Assembly (NCBI GenBank): GCA_949126835.1
Contig: OX421497.1
Location: forward strand, 43,360,226-43,424,225
DNA from: Anisus vortex
Taxonomy: Eukaryota; Mollusca; Gastropoda; Planorbidae
DNA length: 64,000 nucleotides
Direction of reading: 5' to 3'
Shown here: in pieces, positions 35,339-46,463 of the stretch
How positions within the stretch are numbered: the first letter of the stretch is position 1
Layout: each line of letters starts with the position of its first letter
Notes under the pieces: model-generated
Databases searched by the model: none
Told to the model about the DNA's origin: nothing
Seen by the model: the letters and a program-made list of their open reading frames with translations, nothing else
Made by a program: the position numbers and the translations under genes

Positions 35339-38300
35339 TTATTTCACATAAACAGCCATAACATCTGCTCGTCCAACTTTTCCTGTTGTCCAGTTGACTA
35401 CAGTTGAGCCTTTAGCGTACAAGAACATCGGATAGACGTTCGTTTTTTCCCAATCACAAAGTGTAGCCATATTGTCTATAGCCGCAAACCAGCCAAGGTC
35501 ATTAGGACAAACATTATAGATCTTATTCACAAGAAATCGTCGAATAACATTTACTCTAGGATTATCATCACCTACTATTGAAAAACTGTTCGTGTAACTC
35601 AATTTTAAATCTAGCCAAGAAGAATATTCTAGATTTGTCCGACTGAACCAGTTCATGTAGTCAGTTCCTCGTCCGTCGAATATCATGTATCCAACGGCTA
35701 CATTTCTGTCATACAGAACAACCGCTACTTTAGTGATAGTCTGCCACTTATTGAAAATGCCATTGTTTCTGTAGTGGTTTCTGCATGGTACACCTGAATC
35801 TACCTGTAAAATGCATACATATTGTTATATGTGTAGGCCTAAGCTTATAGCATGTTTAGATAGTTTTCATATTGTACATGTAAGCTTAGAATTCTAGCGA
35901 TTATTCATTTAGAGTAATTTATTTTATTTTTATTTTTTTTAGTAATAATTATATCGATAATTCATGTAAAATTATTTATTATAGCTTAAAGACTATTTAT
36001 ATTTGGGCAATATGTATTCTCGGAGTCCCCAAATATTCATAATAAGCATTTTGTTTCGCATTCAGACATCTTAGAGAAAATCTACTCTCGTACTTTTAGC
36101 ACCACAACCTGTATAAGGCACCCCGAGTTGTAATTGTTGTTTTGCAGAATGTTAAAGAAGCTAGACTATTTATTACTGACTAGTGGTTATGCCCGTCAAA
36201 ATGACGGAGACACGAATGAATACAGTGTGTTGTTTTGTTAAGAGAAAAAGAAAAAAACAATATTGCAATAAAAACTGGAGTGAGAACGTTTCTTTTTGGG
36301 TGTTTAGTTTTAGTTCTTTTAAATTGTTTCTAGTCGCCCTGACCCTGGCATGGTTCACAGTCATTTCATCCCCAGAAACTCGTCACTTAATCCCCGTCAC
36401 TTAATCCTCGAGTTACTTAATCCCCAGACAATTAATCCTCAGACACTGAATCCTAAAAATGCAATTTTAGGTATAGAATTATGAAATCAGATCGAAATAT
36501 AAATCATAACAAACACAAAAAAAGCTAATAGTTCGATATTCAATTTTTTATTTTGTTATTAAGAGTTTGTGAGGTGAGTGTTTTTTTTAAATCAGTGTAA
36601 CAGAAAAGCTAAAGATCGGAGATACGACAACATTGCCGCTTCAAAGACATAGATCCATGGGACATTTTGAGTCTGAGAAAGAGTGCTGTCCTATTTTTAT
36701 CCACCGTCCTATTTATCCGTAGTGCTTTTTATCATCAAAGCGAATCCGGCGCACGGCCGTATCAAACAAAGGTAGAGCCGACCGCAAGCTACCGGTACCA
36801 CTGGTGGCCAAGTTAAATAAACATTGTCGAGCAATCAAGCCACCGGTGGCCAAGTTAAATAAACAATGTCGAGCAATCAAGCCACCGGTGGCCAGTTAAA
36901 TAAACATTGTTGAGCAATCAAGCCACCGGTGGCCAAGTTAAATAAACATTGTCTAGCCATCAAGCCAGGGACAATTCTGAGATAAACTACGACGAAAATT
37001 TATTCCCTTGACCTATTAATTTTATTTTATTTTATCTTCAAACGTAGAAATCATCAATTAGAATATCACAGACTAATTAATGTTCTGTTGATTAGTATAA
37101 TAGACTGTCACAGGAGGGGGCCCTCAAGTATACCATAAGACAATTGCTAAAATTGTCAGCCACATATTGCTTTAGAAAGGATTAAGTGTCTGAGGATTAA
37201 GTGTCTGGGGATTACGTGACTCGAGGATTAAGTGACAGGGATTAAGTGACCAGGATTAATTGTCTGGGGATGAAGTGACCTGTCACCCCCCCCCCCCCCG
37301 GCTTATGCATATGAATTGTTGATGTCAACCCTCTGGTCATTAAAATGTAGCGAACAGTTGTGTTGACTTGTTATTAATATTATTAAATTAACAATAATAT
37401 AGTCCTACTGTCAAAAAGAAAAAACAAACAAATACCAAACAATAACGAAATACATAATTTAAAAAAACGTAGATAATAATATTTCAATTCAATAAAAACT
37501 AAAGCGAGAAAGATTTTTTTTCGGTATTTAATTTTTGTTCTTGCTTATTGTATCAATAAAACAGAATGTTTCTTTCGGTATTTAGTTTGTATTTTCCTCT
37601 TGTTGCTGTCAAGCTTATGGTACCCGGTATTTGAAAGTTATCATTTATAGGGCTAACTTGTTTTTTTATTATTCGTATAATTTAATTTATGGAGTGTATA
37701 AAGTCGCCTATTAACGGATATTCTCAATAGCGACGTAAATCCATTAAATAATTAAATAATTAAAACATGACAATGTGGTTACTTTTTGTGTACTTAAAAG
37801 GATAAAGCAAACATCAATATATATATATAAACAAACATATAAACAAACTCACGGTAATTATATATATTGATGATTAGTGCACATTAATTTCATTATTATA
37901 AATAAATTCAAGTCATAAATCCTTATTTAAACGTCCAGCGAATTGCTTGGGTGTATTATTTCATAGTAAAATAAAAATGTTTTTAGAAATGGCACTATAA
38001 ACTAAAAAAATCTAGACAGCACATCATAAGGTCAGTGATTGTTTCACGATTTACTTTAATTAATATGGCTTAATATAGGCAATAAAGTTACAGAGTTTTA
38101 TCATTTATTTTCAAATCATTGTACAAATAATAGGACTATGTATTTATTTATAGAGAATAATACGAGATACTTTCATCGAAATGTACTTCCACAAAAATAA
38201 TTCCTAACATTTTTTACTTATCCTAAAGTAGTCACCTTTATAATTGTTCAGGTGTTGGTCTATTTTAATTCCAGAGAATATATATAGTGCCTACAGCACT

Positions 38301-40943
38301 GCGCGTTTGAGTGTGCTTAGACGAAAAGTAGTGCCACACATAATTAGAAGATCCAGGATCCTGGATGTATAATTTTATATAGGAACAAAAATAAAAAAGA
38401 TTTTAAAAAAAACAAAAAAACAACGTGTGTGTTTCTTTCTCTCCAAATCATTTGCCCCATCAAAATGCCACAACTGGCATAAATACTGTTTGACTTATTT
38501 TATTATCCCATATTGTTCCATCTTTACAACCATCAAAAGCACTAATAACACAGTATCCATCGATGAATTCAATAGATGACACTACCGATTATTATAACCT
38601 GAACGTATGTATGTGTAATACCTTTATATAGCCTAGTTAGAACCATTAATTGAAGACGTGTCTTACCTGCTTACATCCATACTCTACATTGTCTGGGATC
38701 CCAGTGCCGGATTTGTAGGCATCAAACACTGACTTATTTATGTAGGGCGTACCACGAAATGCGAGCGTCCATCCCTGTGGAAAATCTTCCCTCGGGCTCA
38801 CTTCTTGACATAGGGTACACTAGAGAAAAAGAGAAATAGAATGATGACGTATTTAGTCAAGGGACACTTCACCAGCTTTGAGGTCAATGAGTACAGAAGT
38901 TTTGTATTTTTATACACAGTTTACGCCCCACTATTCGAGGGGTTACGTTCTTTACCTCCCCGCGAATGGCGAAAAAAACGCGATTATTGGATGCTGTTTT
39001 AAAACGCCTATGCATGAGATTATATACGATACTAAATGTTTCCCAAACACTTTCTAAATACACTCTTACTCATTAACACAGTAATGATGTAGTAATATTG
39101 CATGCAGTTATATGTATTTCACTAATGCATTTTACTAATGTAGTTTTTATGACGTTATAACGCTAGCCCGGTATACGGGGCACACGATGCGATAGGGTTA
39201 AGAACCAAACCCGCGAAAATGCGGAGCCGCGAATGGGGAACCGCTATAGGTGAGGGTATACTGTACAGAAGACTATAATGGAAAATGTCTACAATATTTT
39301 CTTTAATATAAATCATCAGCTATAAAACAAACGGAAATGTAATCTATCCCAATCAAAAAAAGTCCAAAGGTAATCCAAGCTGTGAACTAAAAGCTAAAGT
39401 ATCTCTTACTTTCTTTAATTGATCTACTGAAGACTTCAGATTCAACACTGTTGCTGTCAGAGAATCCAATTTCTCGTGGACACCGTCAAGTATGGATGAC
39501 TCAGAGTTGGGCCTTATTATAGAGATTTCGCTGTTTCTTCCGAACTGAGAGTTGATGTAACTGACCTCACACATGAAGGAACCCTGACTGCAGATACTCG
39601 CATTGTGAATGGCTACTTCGACACTAGCCAGTGTCCGTGTAATAGCCAAACTGGTCACGGAAATGCTTCCAGAAACAAGTCTGTGTCCGGTCTGGGCAAA
39701 GATGGAGGCCAGTTTATATCCTCTCTGGCCAATGTTGAACAATTCTATTTCCTGAACATATATGTGACTGATGTCCAGTCGTTGTTCACAAGTTAATATG
39801 GCACAAGTATTATTATTGCCTGGAGTTGGTTTCTCTTTGCCATAGCTCAATTTAGCACCTGTATTGAATTTAACAGTACAAACACTATTTGAATGGTCAA
39901 TTTGAAAATGTCACATTTTCGAAATAAAAATAGTTAATCTATGCTTATAATTTTATTCAGTTAGAGGATAATAATACATAATACATAAATTATATTTAAA
40001 TTCATACAACAAATTAATTTCATGTTATTTACTGTATATTATAATAATTTTATTGATAACATTGCTTCATTGCAATGATCACGTTAAATTACATACAAAT
40101 TCTCTTTAAATTGAAATTTTGTATAACCTGTTATTTTATTTCTTATTGGCTTGTGTAACTTGAATGATGAAACTTTCATGAAACTGTACTAGCTACTTGT
40201 AGAATATAGGCTGTTTTTATTTGTTTGCTGTTTTTTTTTTTTTTTGTTTGTTAAGAAAAGTCATATATGAATTATAGCCTCTTGTTGTATGCAATAATTG
40301 CATACAATATTCGTTTTAAAAAACCGGACGGGCTTTCCGGCTCTTGGGTCCAGGGCGTAACTATGTTAAGGGGGTTGTTCAGGAGGGGGGGGACACCAAG
40401 ATCCTGTCCGAGCGTGCCACGTAACATTGGATACGGTATCTGCAGTCACATGCACGACATTACTTCAGCCCACCTGTAGAATTCCCCTCGGATCACTATC
40501 ATTGTGGTTTACTCGTATACCTGCACTGTCGCCCGGTAGCAAAAATTCCACAGTATAGTTTTGGACATCCAGGCACCAGGGCCGGGTTGAGGCGAACTAC
40601 TGCGCACATTGTCTCCTCCACACCTAGGCTCGGAGCCTTTTGGTGGTGCAACGAGATCTCGGACGCACAGCATGGACTGTCCCCCATGCGTTAGCTCACC
40701 GGTGTGCTCTTGATGCAAGCGTATCGGTGTATTCCAAACTTCGCCGATGAGGTTCATGGGTACAAAAGTGAATAAGTGAATACAAATACAGAATTTTACA
40801 TCGTAAGATGTATATATATATATGCACATTTGCGTGTATTGAAACAATTTTTCGTTTAATTTAAGATGTCATAACTAATACTTTGAAAGTTTGTTATTAC
40901 CTTCTATAGATGCACAAATTGATATCATAATTACTAGCAACAT
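35339..40943 (-). CDS. Secreted Ig-coiled coil protein with unassigned C-terminal domain
   Basis: Complete four-exon model, 369 aa: exon 1 40901-40943 (signal peptide MLLVIMISICASIE, phase-1 donor), exon 2 39410-39858, exon 3 38667-38819, exon 4 35339-35803 (last two junctions phase 0). All sites are GT-AG and the frame is open throughout. Exon 2 holds an Ig-like domain with Cys33, 38, 104 and 111 (TCAILTC; SICSQGSFMCEV) and a short coiled coil at about 141-164 (HEKLDSLTATVLNLKSSVDQ). Exons 3-4 form a ~205-aa C-terminal domain: CTLCQEV, GWTLAFRGTPYINKSVFDAY, VEYGCKQ, CRNHYRNNG, then YMNWFSRTNLEYSSWLDLKL, RRFLVNK, GWFAAIDN, CDWEK and the terminal GRADVMAVYVK. It lacks the GGGW/GWW signatures of fibrinogen domains and the WND/EPN motifs of C-type lectins. 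By architecture it belongs with gastropod VIgL/FREP-type humoral recognition proteins, and the C-terminal domain is then the putative ligand-binding part (inference). Introns contain a foldback element, a Tigger-like MITE and repeat X. Confidence 0.88.
36356..37276. mobile_element. Foldback-type element with repeat-built inverted ends
   Basis: The left ~90 bp (CACTTAATCCCC, CACTTAATCCTCGAGTTACT, CCAGACAATTAATCCTCAG) is mirrored at the right by GGATTAAGTGTCTGAGGATT, GACTCGAGGATTAAGTGAC and CTGGGGATGAAGTGA. Each arm consists of several short tandem units around GGATTAAGTG. The centre carries a four-unit minisatellite. It lies in intron 3 of the Ig gene. No target duplication could be fixed, because the right side runs into a poly-C tract. 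Confidence 0.85.
36798..36967. repeat. ~43-bp minisatellite with 12-bp palindrome
   Basis: Four units of GGTGGCCAAGTTAAATAAAC, ATTGTCGAGCAATCAAGCCA and CC. The perfect palindrome GCCACCGGTGGC spans each of the internal unit junctions. It sits inside the foldback element. Confidence 0.9.
37277..38666. other. Remainder of intron 3 of the Ig gene
   Basis: AT-rich, with a poly-C run near 37287-37300 and several diverged AAAACT..AGCGAGAA...TCGGTATTTA words (37495-37590, also 36270-36320) that suggest old repeat fragments. No exon missed by the frame of the gene. Confidence 0.4.
38917..39263. mobile_element. Tigger/pogo-like MITE, 347 bp
   Basis: The left end CAGTTTACGCCCCACTATTC and right end GCTATAGGTGAGGGTATACTG form imperfect inverted termini, both followed by GAACGTAACC-like/GGTTAAGAACC words and CGCGAA(A/T) boxes. 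The TA at the right flank fits a TA target. It is located in intron 2 of the Ig gene and is non-coding. Confidence 0.7.
40326..40762. repeat. GC-rich dispersed repeat X, copy 2
   Basis: Same block order as 15222-15605 (GGGCGTAAC, GGACACCAAGATCCTGTCC, CCCCTCGGATCAC, CTGCACTGTCGCCCGGTAGC, CCAGGGCCGGGTTGAGGCG). It lies in intron 1 of the Ig gene. Confidence 0.75.
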
Positions 40944-41640
40944 CTTGATATGTGTAGGCTGTTTGGGATGCAGTCTGATAACCAATTGGCTTTTATATGT
41001 AACAACCACAGTAAATCTTCTGTTGTATTTTTAACTAGCAGCAGCATCATAGGTAAATAAAGCATTATTAGAGGGGTGAAATTTACAACCACAAGAACAC
41101 AACAACACAGACAGTGAGGAGTACTATGAGAGCACTGTAACATATGCTCATGCGGAAGTAACACCTGAACTATTAAAGTATTAGGCTACACGTGAAACTT
41201 TTTGACAATAAACTCAATATTTTATATGTTGAATCGTAATGACTACCATATAAAAATATCATATATACAAATATACCGTAAACGTATTCATCTGTGTAAA
41301 TCACACAATATTTTGCTTTAAATCAGTGGCAAATAACTAGAGGCCATGTCATCTTCAATTCAAGCTACCTTGCCGTTAACACCGTCTGCTGATTTATATT
41401 ATCAAGGATCAATGTGTGACTATAGTTCTATTATGTAGCTGTAACCGATGACCTTGCTCTTCTATCACGCAGCAAACAGAAGATGTAGCAGACAAATATT
41501 GTAGTACAAATTGGTCTAAATATAAACAGAGAAAAAAATCCTTACAATAAACTCCACTAATCCCGAACCAATTAATTGTTCTGAACGGAAATCTGCTAGA
41601 CGAAGTAATATAGCCCTTTATATAGCTGGGAAGCACTATT
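40944..41640. other. Upstream (5') flank of the Ig gene
   Basis: This is where the promoter of the minus-strand gene should lie. I see no convincing TATA box or known motif. The small frames on the minus strand have no support. Confidence 0.35.
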
Positions 41641-42215
41641 GATAAGCAGTGTGGAGCTGAGGCTGAGACTGATGTAAAGTCAAGAATCGGCAAAGCAACA
41701 TCCGCCATCATACGGCTCAAAAAGATATGGGTCTGTAGATAGCTTTCACTATCCACGAAAATCCGACTTTTTAACACCAATATTAAGTCGGTCTGGCTAT
41801 ACGAAAGTAGAATCATGATGGGCAACAAAAACCATTACCAGATCAGACCAGATAAGACTTTCATTAATAGCTGCCTTAGAAGAAGGATTTTCCAGATTCG
41901 CTGGCCTGACACCATCAGTTATGAAGATCTCTGGGGGAAGACATGCCAGCTTCCTGTGTAAGATGAACTCAGAAAATGAAATGGGGCTGGTTAGGTCACA
42001 CCCTTCGAAAAGGCAGACTCTAAAGTGGAATCCACTAGGAGGTCGGCCAAGAAACATCTAGTGACGTGATTTAGAGGCAGACATTTTAAGAAAGGGTTTC
42101 ATCTGGAAGGAAATAGAAAAGATGCTCCGGGATAGAGTACTATATGGAGATCTATTATAGTTGGTGGCCCAGATCCATATCGGGGTGACAGGCAGTAGGG
42201 CCTAAGTAAATTAAA
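41640..42215 (+). pseudogene. Decayed RTE/BovB-like LINE C-terminus
   Basis: Conceptual translation with interruptions gives the characteristic end of this polymerase group: DVKSRIGKATSAIIRLKKIW, LSLSTKIRLFNTNIKSVWLY, FINSCLRRRIFQIRWPDTIS, EDLWGKTCQLPV, a GLGHTLRK block and DLEADIL...KEIEKM..DRV. Several stops and frameshifts mark it as dead. The minus-strand frames over it (41409-42057) are shadows. Confidence 0.8.
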
Positions 42216-42395
42216 TAGAGGTCCTATGTGGTAAATGCCTTTAAAACTTATGTCTTGATGAAGGTAAATAAAAATATACAATGACATTAGAGTGTCTGTC
42301 CATTGTGAAGAAGGTAGGAAGTCGACACGAAGATACTTAAACATTATTGAACTTTCTTCTTCTTCTTCGTTCTCAAATGTTATGATTGGGAGGAT

Positions 42396-43954
42396 TCAGA
42401 CAACAAGTCCGATAGCTGTAATGAACTGCGCCGTGGCTGTCAGTTGCTCTAGTCCACCGAACAGTTTGTCGTTGAGGGTAGCCCCCAGGGGCCAAAAGGC
42501 TGACCGGGTAGAAAGATACAGAGGGCAGGTCTGAAGGACATGCTCCGCATTTTCGGGAGCTGTTTCGCAGGGGCACATTTCGCTTGCTCCGATTCGTAGT
42601 TTGCGGAACATATGTTGCTTTAGCCTGTTGTGACCAGTCCTTAGTCTGAAGATGATGTTTTGAAATTGGCGGGAGAGTTTGTAGTAAGCATCAATCTTTG
42701 GGTTGTTTTGTTGCAGCTCAGACCATCTTTCGGATTCATTTCTTTTGAGTATTGCCTTTATTTCTTCGGGGTGTAGAGATGGGTCTGTCTGGTTTTGTCT
42801 GCCTCCAGCTTTAGCTAAGGTGTCGGCAGTGTCATTTCCTTCATTTTGTATATGTCCAGGGATCCATTGGAGAACCAGTTCTTTAGTTATTTTGCTCAGT
42901 TTTAAAAGTTCTGTACTGAGTGACTGGTTGATCGGGGCATTTTGGTTTTTTAGAGACTGGAGTACTGTTTTGGCGTCAGAGAAGATGACAATCCGGCTGT
43001 TGGGGGATTGAGTGTGGCTTGTTAGTATATTTGCAGCAAGCTCAATTGCTTTTCTTTCTGCTCTAGTGCTATCTGAGAGGCTACCTGTGACAGTGGCTTT
43101 TTCTAGGAGTTCTCCATTTGGCCACTCTATGAAAATGCCGGCTCCTCCATTTTTCAAATCTTTTCCAGTTGACCCGTCAGTATAGACTCTGGTCCATGCA
43201 TTTTGAGGGTATTGTTCTCTAATGATGTTGTTTACTGCTTCTTTTAGTATTTCGGGCGTGTAGTCAGATTTTTTTCCTATGTTGCTTAGTTCGTCTCTGA
43301 TTTTTAGAGTAGGGCTTGGGTCCCAGGGGGGGAAGTGGCTGTGGGGTTGGGTAGGTTCAGTTGCAATGTTTTCTATTTTATATTTACTTTTTAGATGTTT
43401 GGCTTCTTGTATAAAATTGGATCTTTGAAGTCTTTTTGTTGAGGAGGTTTTGAGTAGCTTGGGATTTAGAGGGTGATGACCTGATGCTTCTAACTTGGTG
43501 AAGTGAGTAAGGATTTTGGTTTCTCGTCTAGTTTCCATAGAGCTTAGGTTGGTTGCATCCTCCATTGCTCTGATCGGGGTAGTTTTCATTGCTCCTGTTA
43601 TGATTCGAAGTCCTAGGTTTTGAACTTTGTCTATTTTTCGGAGGTTTGATTGGGCTGCCGTACCCCACACTGTGGCTCCATATTCTAGGTAGGCCTTATA
43701 TAACTGGTATATGTTTTTTTCAAGATAGAGTGATTTGCACCCCAGTCTGAGCCAGCAAGTTTTTTCATCAAAGCTAGTCTTTGGATTCCCTTTTTCTGTG
43801 AGTTTTCTATTTGACTTTTCCAGGTTAGTCTTGGGTCAAACGTAACTCCTAAATATGTGGGATTGTCATTTTTTTCAAGGATTGTTTTATCCAAGGTCAG
43901 TTTGAGGCTTTGTACTTTAGTAGATAGAGAGAAAATTGAGTATGTAGTTTTTTT
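42396..43954 (-). pseudogene. RT thumb-RNase H part of the retrotransposon, frameshifted
   Basis: Continuation of the polyprotein: LTLDKTILEKNDNPTYLGVT and LTWKSQIE in the same frame as the upstream part, a frameshift near an A run at about 43710-43685, then a 424-codon frame. That frame encodes the C-terminal RT segment (WGTAAQSNLRKIDKVQNLGL) and an RNase H domain with its acidic residues (RVYTDGSTGK, STRAERKAIELA, FSDAKTVLQSL, WIPGHIQNEGNDTADTLAKA). It ends in a Cys/His motif RTGHNRLKQHM...CPCETAPENAEHVLQTCPLY. RNase H would remove the RNA strand after first-strand synthesis. The element is inactive as it stands. Confidence 0.9.
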
Positions 43955-46279
43955 TTAGTTTATGGTCATTCCCCATTCTGTGGACCATAGGTTGAGGTTG
44001 TTTAGTGCATCTTGTAGCCTAAATTTTGAGGTGCCTATATATTCTTCTGTGCTTATTAGAGCAAGATCGTCTGCGTACATGCTGCTTTTTACTTTTCTAG
44101 GAATATGTTGAATTAGGTCATTTATGAAAATGAGAAATAGTGTGGGTGACAGTACACCTCCCTGGGGAACTCCATTTTGTATTGTTGCTATGTTGCTCCT
44201 TTTTCCTTGCAAGTTGACTATAGCTTTTCGATTTGTTAGGTATTCTGTAATCCAGTTTAACATTTTGTGGGATATATGGTTGTTTAATAGCTTTAGGATT
44301 AGACCTTCTTTCCAGACCTTATCGAATGCTTTTTCTAGGTCGACCCAGACAATGGTCGTTGGTTTCTTTTCCTGGAATCCATCTTCTATTTCTTGGGCTA
44401 TATAAGCTATTTGGTCTTCTGTTGATCGACATTTTCTGAAACCTGCCTGTTCATCTGCTAGTATATTTTCAGATTCAAGAAGCCATGTGAGCCTATTGTT
44501 GACCATTCTTTCCATTAGTTTGCAGACGCAACTGGTTAAACTTATTGGGCGGTAGCTGTCAACTTGGTTTCTTGGTTTACCATGCTTTAGTATAGGGATC
44601 ATGATAGCTTTTTTCCAGACAGTTGGAATTTTTCCTGACTTCCAACTAGCATTGAATATTTGCAGTAGTTTTTTCTTTGCCAGAGGTCCTAAGTGAATAA
44701 GCATATCATTTGAGATCTTGTCTGATCCTGGAGCTTGTTTGGGTTTGAGGAGTTTCAGTGAGTCATCAAACTCTTTCATGCTGAGATTTGCTGTCATTCC
44801 ATGAGAGTGTGGTATGGACATTTTTGGAGCTTTCTCTATGTGGTCATTGACTTCTCTGGCTCTTTTTTCGGTGATACTAATATTTCCTACGCTGCTAAAG
44901 TGTTTTATAAATTTTTGAGCAGCTTCGCGGCCTGTGAGCTTTTCTTGGTCTGCGTCTAGGACTATTGGCGAAGATTTGTTCTCCTCTTGGTTCAGACTTT
45001 TGGCGATTTTCCACAGCTTATGTCCATCTCTGTCTGCATTTAGTTTTTCTGTCTTTTCATGCCAGCTCTTCCTAATTGACGAGAGATATTCCTTTCTGAA
45101 GATTGCGTTTGCAGCTTTTAGTTGTATATTATTTTCTATCGTTGGGGATTCTTCTGCTAGGTTTCTTGCTTTGATGGTTTCATTGTGGAGGAGTTCCAAG
45201 TGTTGAGACCAGTTTGGTATATAATTTTTCCTGGCTCCTCTTGGGATGGATTCCTTAGCTGCTTTAAGGAGAGCTCTAGAGAATTCAGTGTAGGATTTGT
45301 TTATCCGATTTGTTTTGCCATTGATGTGTGTCACATAGACATCTGCTAAGCGTGCAAAGAGGTTCCAATTTGCTTTCTTGTAGTTCCATCTGGGAAGGGT
45401 GGGGTTTTCTATGGGCAGGTGAGTGGTTTCTATTTGGATGAGAATGGGTCTGTGGTCACTGGTGGCTAGTTGGTCAGCGACTACTCTTTTACTTCCTATG
45501 GATATTGTATTGGTAGCAAAGGCTAAGTCTGGAGTTGATGAAGTCATCCATGATCTGGAGTAAAAGGTGGGTGGGTCTTCTGGCTGGTTTAGGAGAATCA
45601 GACTGTTTTCGGCTTGCCACTCCTCAATTTCTTCTCCCCTGGCATTGAGGTCTGGATATCCCCAGCTCTGGGAGCGGCTGTTCATATCACCCAGTATTAG
45701 ACACTCTTCATTTATTGGGATTTGAATTCTGCCAAGTTCTAGCTCTTTGTCTGGTGGGCAGTAGCAATTGATTATGTTTAGGTTTCCCCCTGGTAGGATC
45801 AGCTTGGTCCCCATTATTTCAGATTGCATGGAGCTTGGTATGATGATATCTGAGGTAGGTATGTTGTTTTTGACGAGAGTAAGAATTCCCCCTTTAGATC
45901 TGTTTTCCCTGTCTTGTCTTAAGCATGTGTAGCCTCTAATTGAGAAACGCAGATTGCTATTGAGGTGAGTTTCTTGGATGCATCCCACATCTACTTCATT
46001 TTTATGGAGGAAGATCTTTAAGGCTTCTTTTTTCTTTTGGATGCCCTCTGCATTCCATTGGAGAAAGACTAAATTGTGTTTTGTTTTCCCCTTAGTGTTC
46101 TTGTCAGTAGAGTTTACTTCCTTTTCTCTGCTCCTGACTTCACAAGCAGAGGAGGAAGAACCACCAGTTCGCTTGGGTGGGCTCCTTCGAGGCGGAGAGC
46201 CCGGCCCCCTACCTGCACGGCGGGATTCCACAGGCAGGACGCCACAACTATATGTACTATTATCTGTTTCCTCCATCAT
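43955..46279 (-). CDS. Endonuclease-reverse transcriptase part of the retrotransposon polyprotein
   Basis: 774 codons. After a basic, Pro/Ser-rich leader (~75 aa) comes an exonuclease-endonuclease-phosphatase domain (LVFLQWNAEG, CIQETHL with the catalytic Glu, GDMNSRSQSWG, TSDHRPIL), which nicks target DNA. Then comes the reverse transcriptase domain: PGSDKISNDMLIHLG, YRPISLTSC, FRKCRSTEDQ, VWVDLEKAFDKVW, GVPQGGVLSP and the catalytic SMYADDLALIS. The frame stops at an in-frame TAA directly in front of an A run (43955-43957). The same frame continues open beyond it, so one nonsense lesion separates this part from the thumb region. Start chosen at the Met pair at 46279. Confidence 0.93.
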   Translation of the reverse strand: MMEETDNSTYSCGVLPVESRRAGRGPGSPPRRSPPKRTGGSSSSACEVRSREKEVNSTDKNTKGKTKHNLVFLQWNAEGIQKKKEALKIFLHKNEVDVGCIQETHLNSNLRFSIRGYTCLRQDRENRSKGGILTLVKNNIPTSDIIIPSSMQSEIMGTKLILPGGNLNIINCYCPPDKELELGRIQIPINEECLILGDMNSRSQSWGYPDLNARGEEIEEWQAENSLILLNQPEDPPTFYSRSWMTSSTPDLAFATNTISIGSKRVVADQLATSDHRPILIQIETTHLPIENPTLPRWNYKKANWNLFARLADVYVTHINGKTNRINKSYTEFSRALLKAAKESIPRGARKNYIPNWSQHLELLHNETIKARNLAEESPTIENNIQLKAANAIFRKEYLSSIRKSWHEKTEKLNADRDGHKLWKIAKSLNQEENKSSPIVLDADQEKLTGREAAQKFIKHFSSVGNISITEKRAREVNDHIEKAPKMSIPHSHGMTANLSMKEFDDSLKLLKPKQAPGSDKISNDMLIHLGPLAKKKLLQIFNASWKSGKIPTVWKKAIMIPILKHGKPRNQVDSYRPISLTSCVCKLMERMVNNRLTWLLESENILADEQAGFRKCRSTEDQIAYIAQEIEDGFQEKKPTTIVWVDLEKAFDKVWKEGLILKLLNNHISHKMLNWITEYLTNRKAIVNLQGKRSNIATIQNGVPQGGVLSPTLFLIFINDLIQHIPRKVKSSMYADDLALISTEEYIGTSKFRLQDALNNLNLWSTEWGMTIN

Positions 46280-46463
46280 TTTGAGGTTTGCGTGCCGACG
46301 TGTTTTGCGCCAGTTGGCCCGTGGACTCCGACTTCAGCCTGCTTTTCTTTCTGGATGTGCTTCCATAGCCTTTGATCAACCAAGATCGTCTGCAAGGCAG
46401 CAGTTGATTTATTTTTGGAGTTTTCTCTCCTAGATGATTGCTATCCCTAGCTAACGGCCTCAT
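46260..46463 (-). CDS. Short basic frame upstream of the polyprotein (putative ORF1)
   Basis: 67 codons, rich in Lys/Arg/Ser, overlapping the start of the polyprotein frame by 20 bp. Non-LTR elements commonly have an ORF1 for RNA binding, but this one is far shorter than usual and has no zinc knuckle. It may be the truncated or only ORF1 of this family, or chance. Confidence 0.3.
   Translation of the reverse strand: MRPLARDSNHLGEKTPKINQLLPCRRSWLIKGYGSTSRKKSRLKSESTGQLAQNTSARKPQNDGGNR

Noticed and set aside
35339..35803. Fibrinogen-related or C-type lectin domain in the last exon of the Ig gene
   Set aside because: The context invites it, but the Trp/Gly and Cys signatures of those domains are absent, so I left the domain unassigned.
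36798..36967. CRISPR-like array of regularly spaced palindromic repeats
   Set aside because: Units are contiguous (no unique spacers), the DNA is clearly eukaryotic, and the array lies within a foldback element.
41409..42057. Minus-strand frames of 139 and 86 codons
   Set aside because: Shadows of a decayed plus-strand LINE C-terminus with recognisable motifs.
42703..43011. Plus-strand frames across 42.3-46.4 kb
   Set aside because: All are complements of the minus-strand retrotransposon polyprotein.
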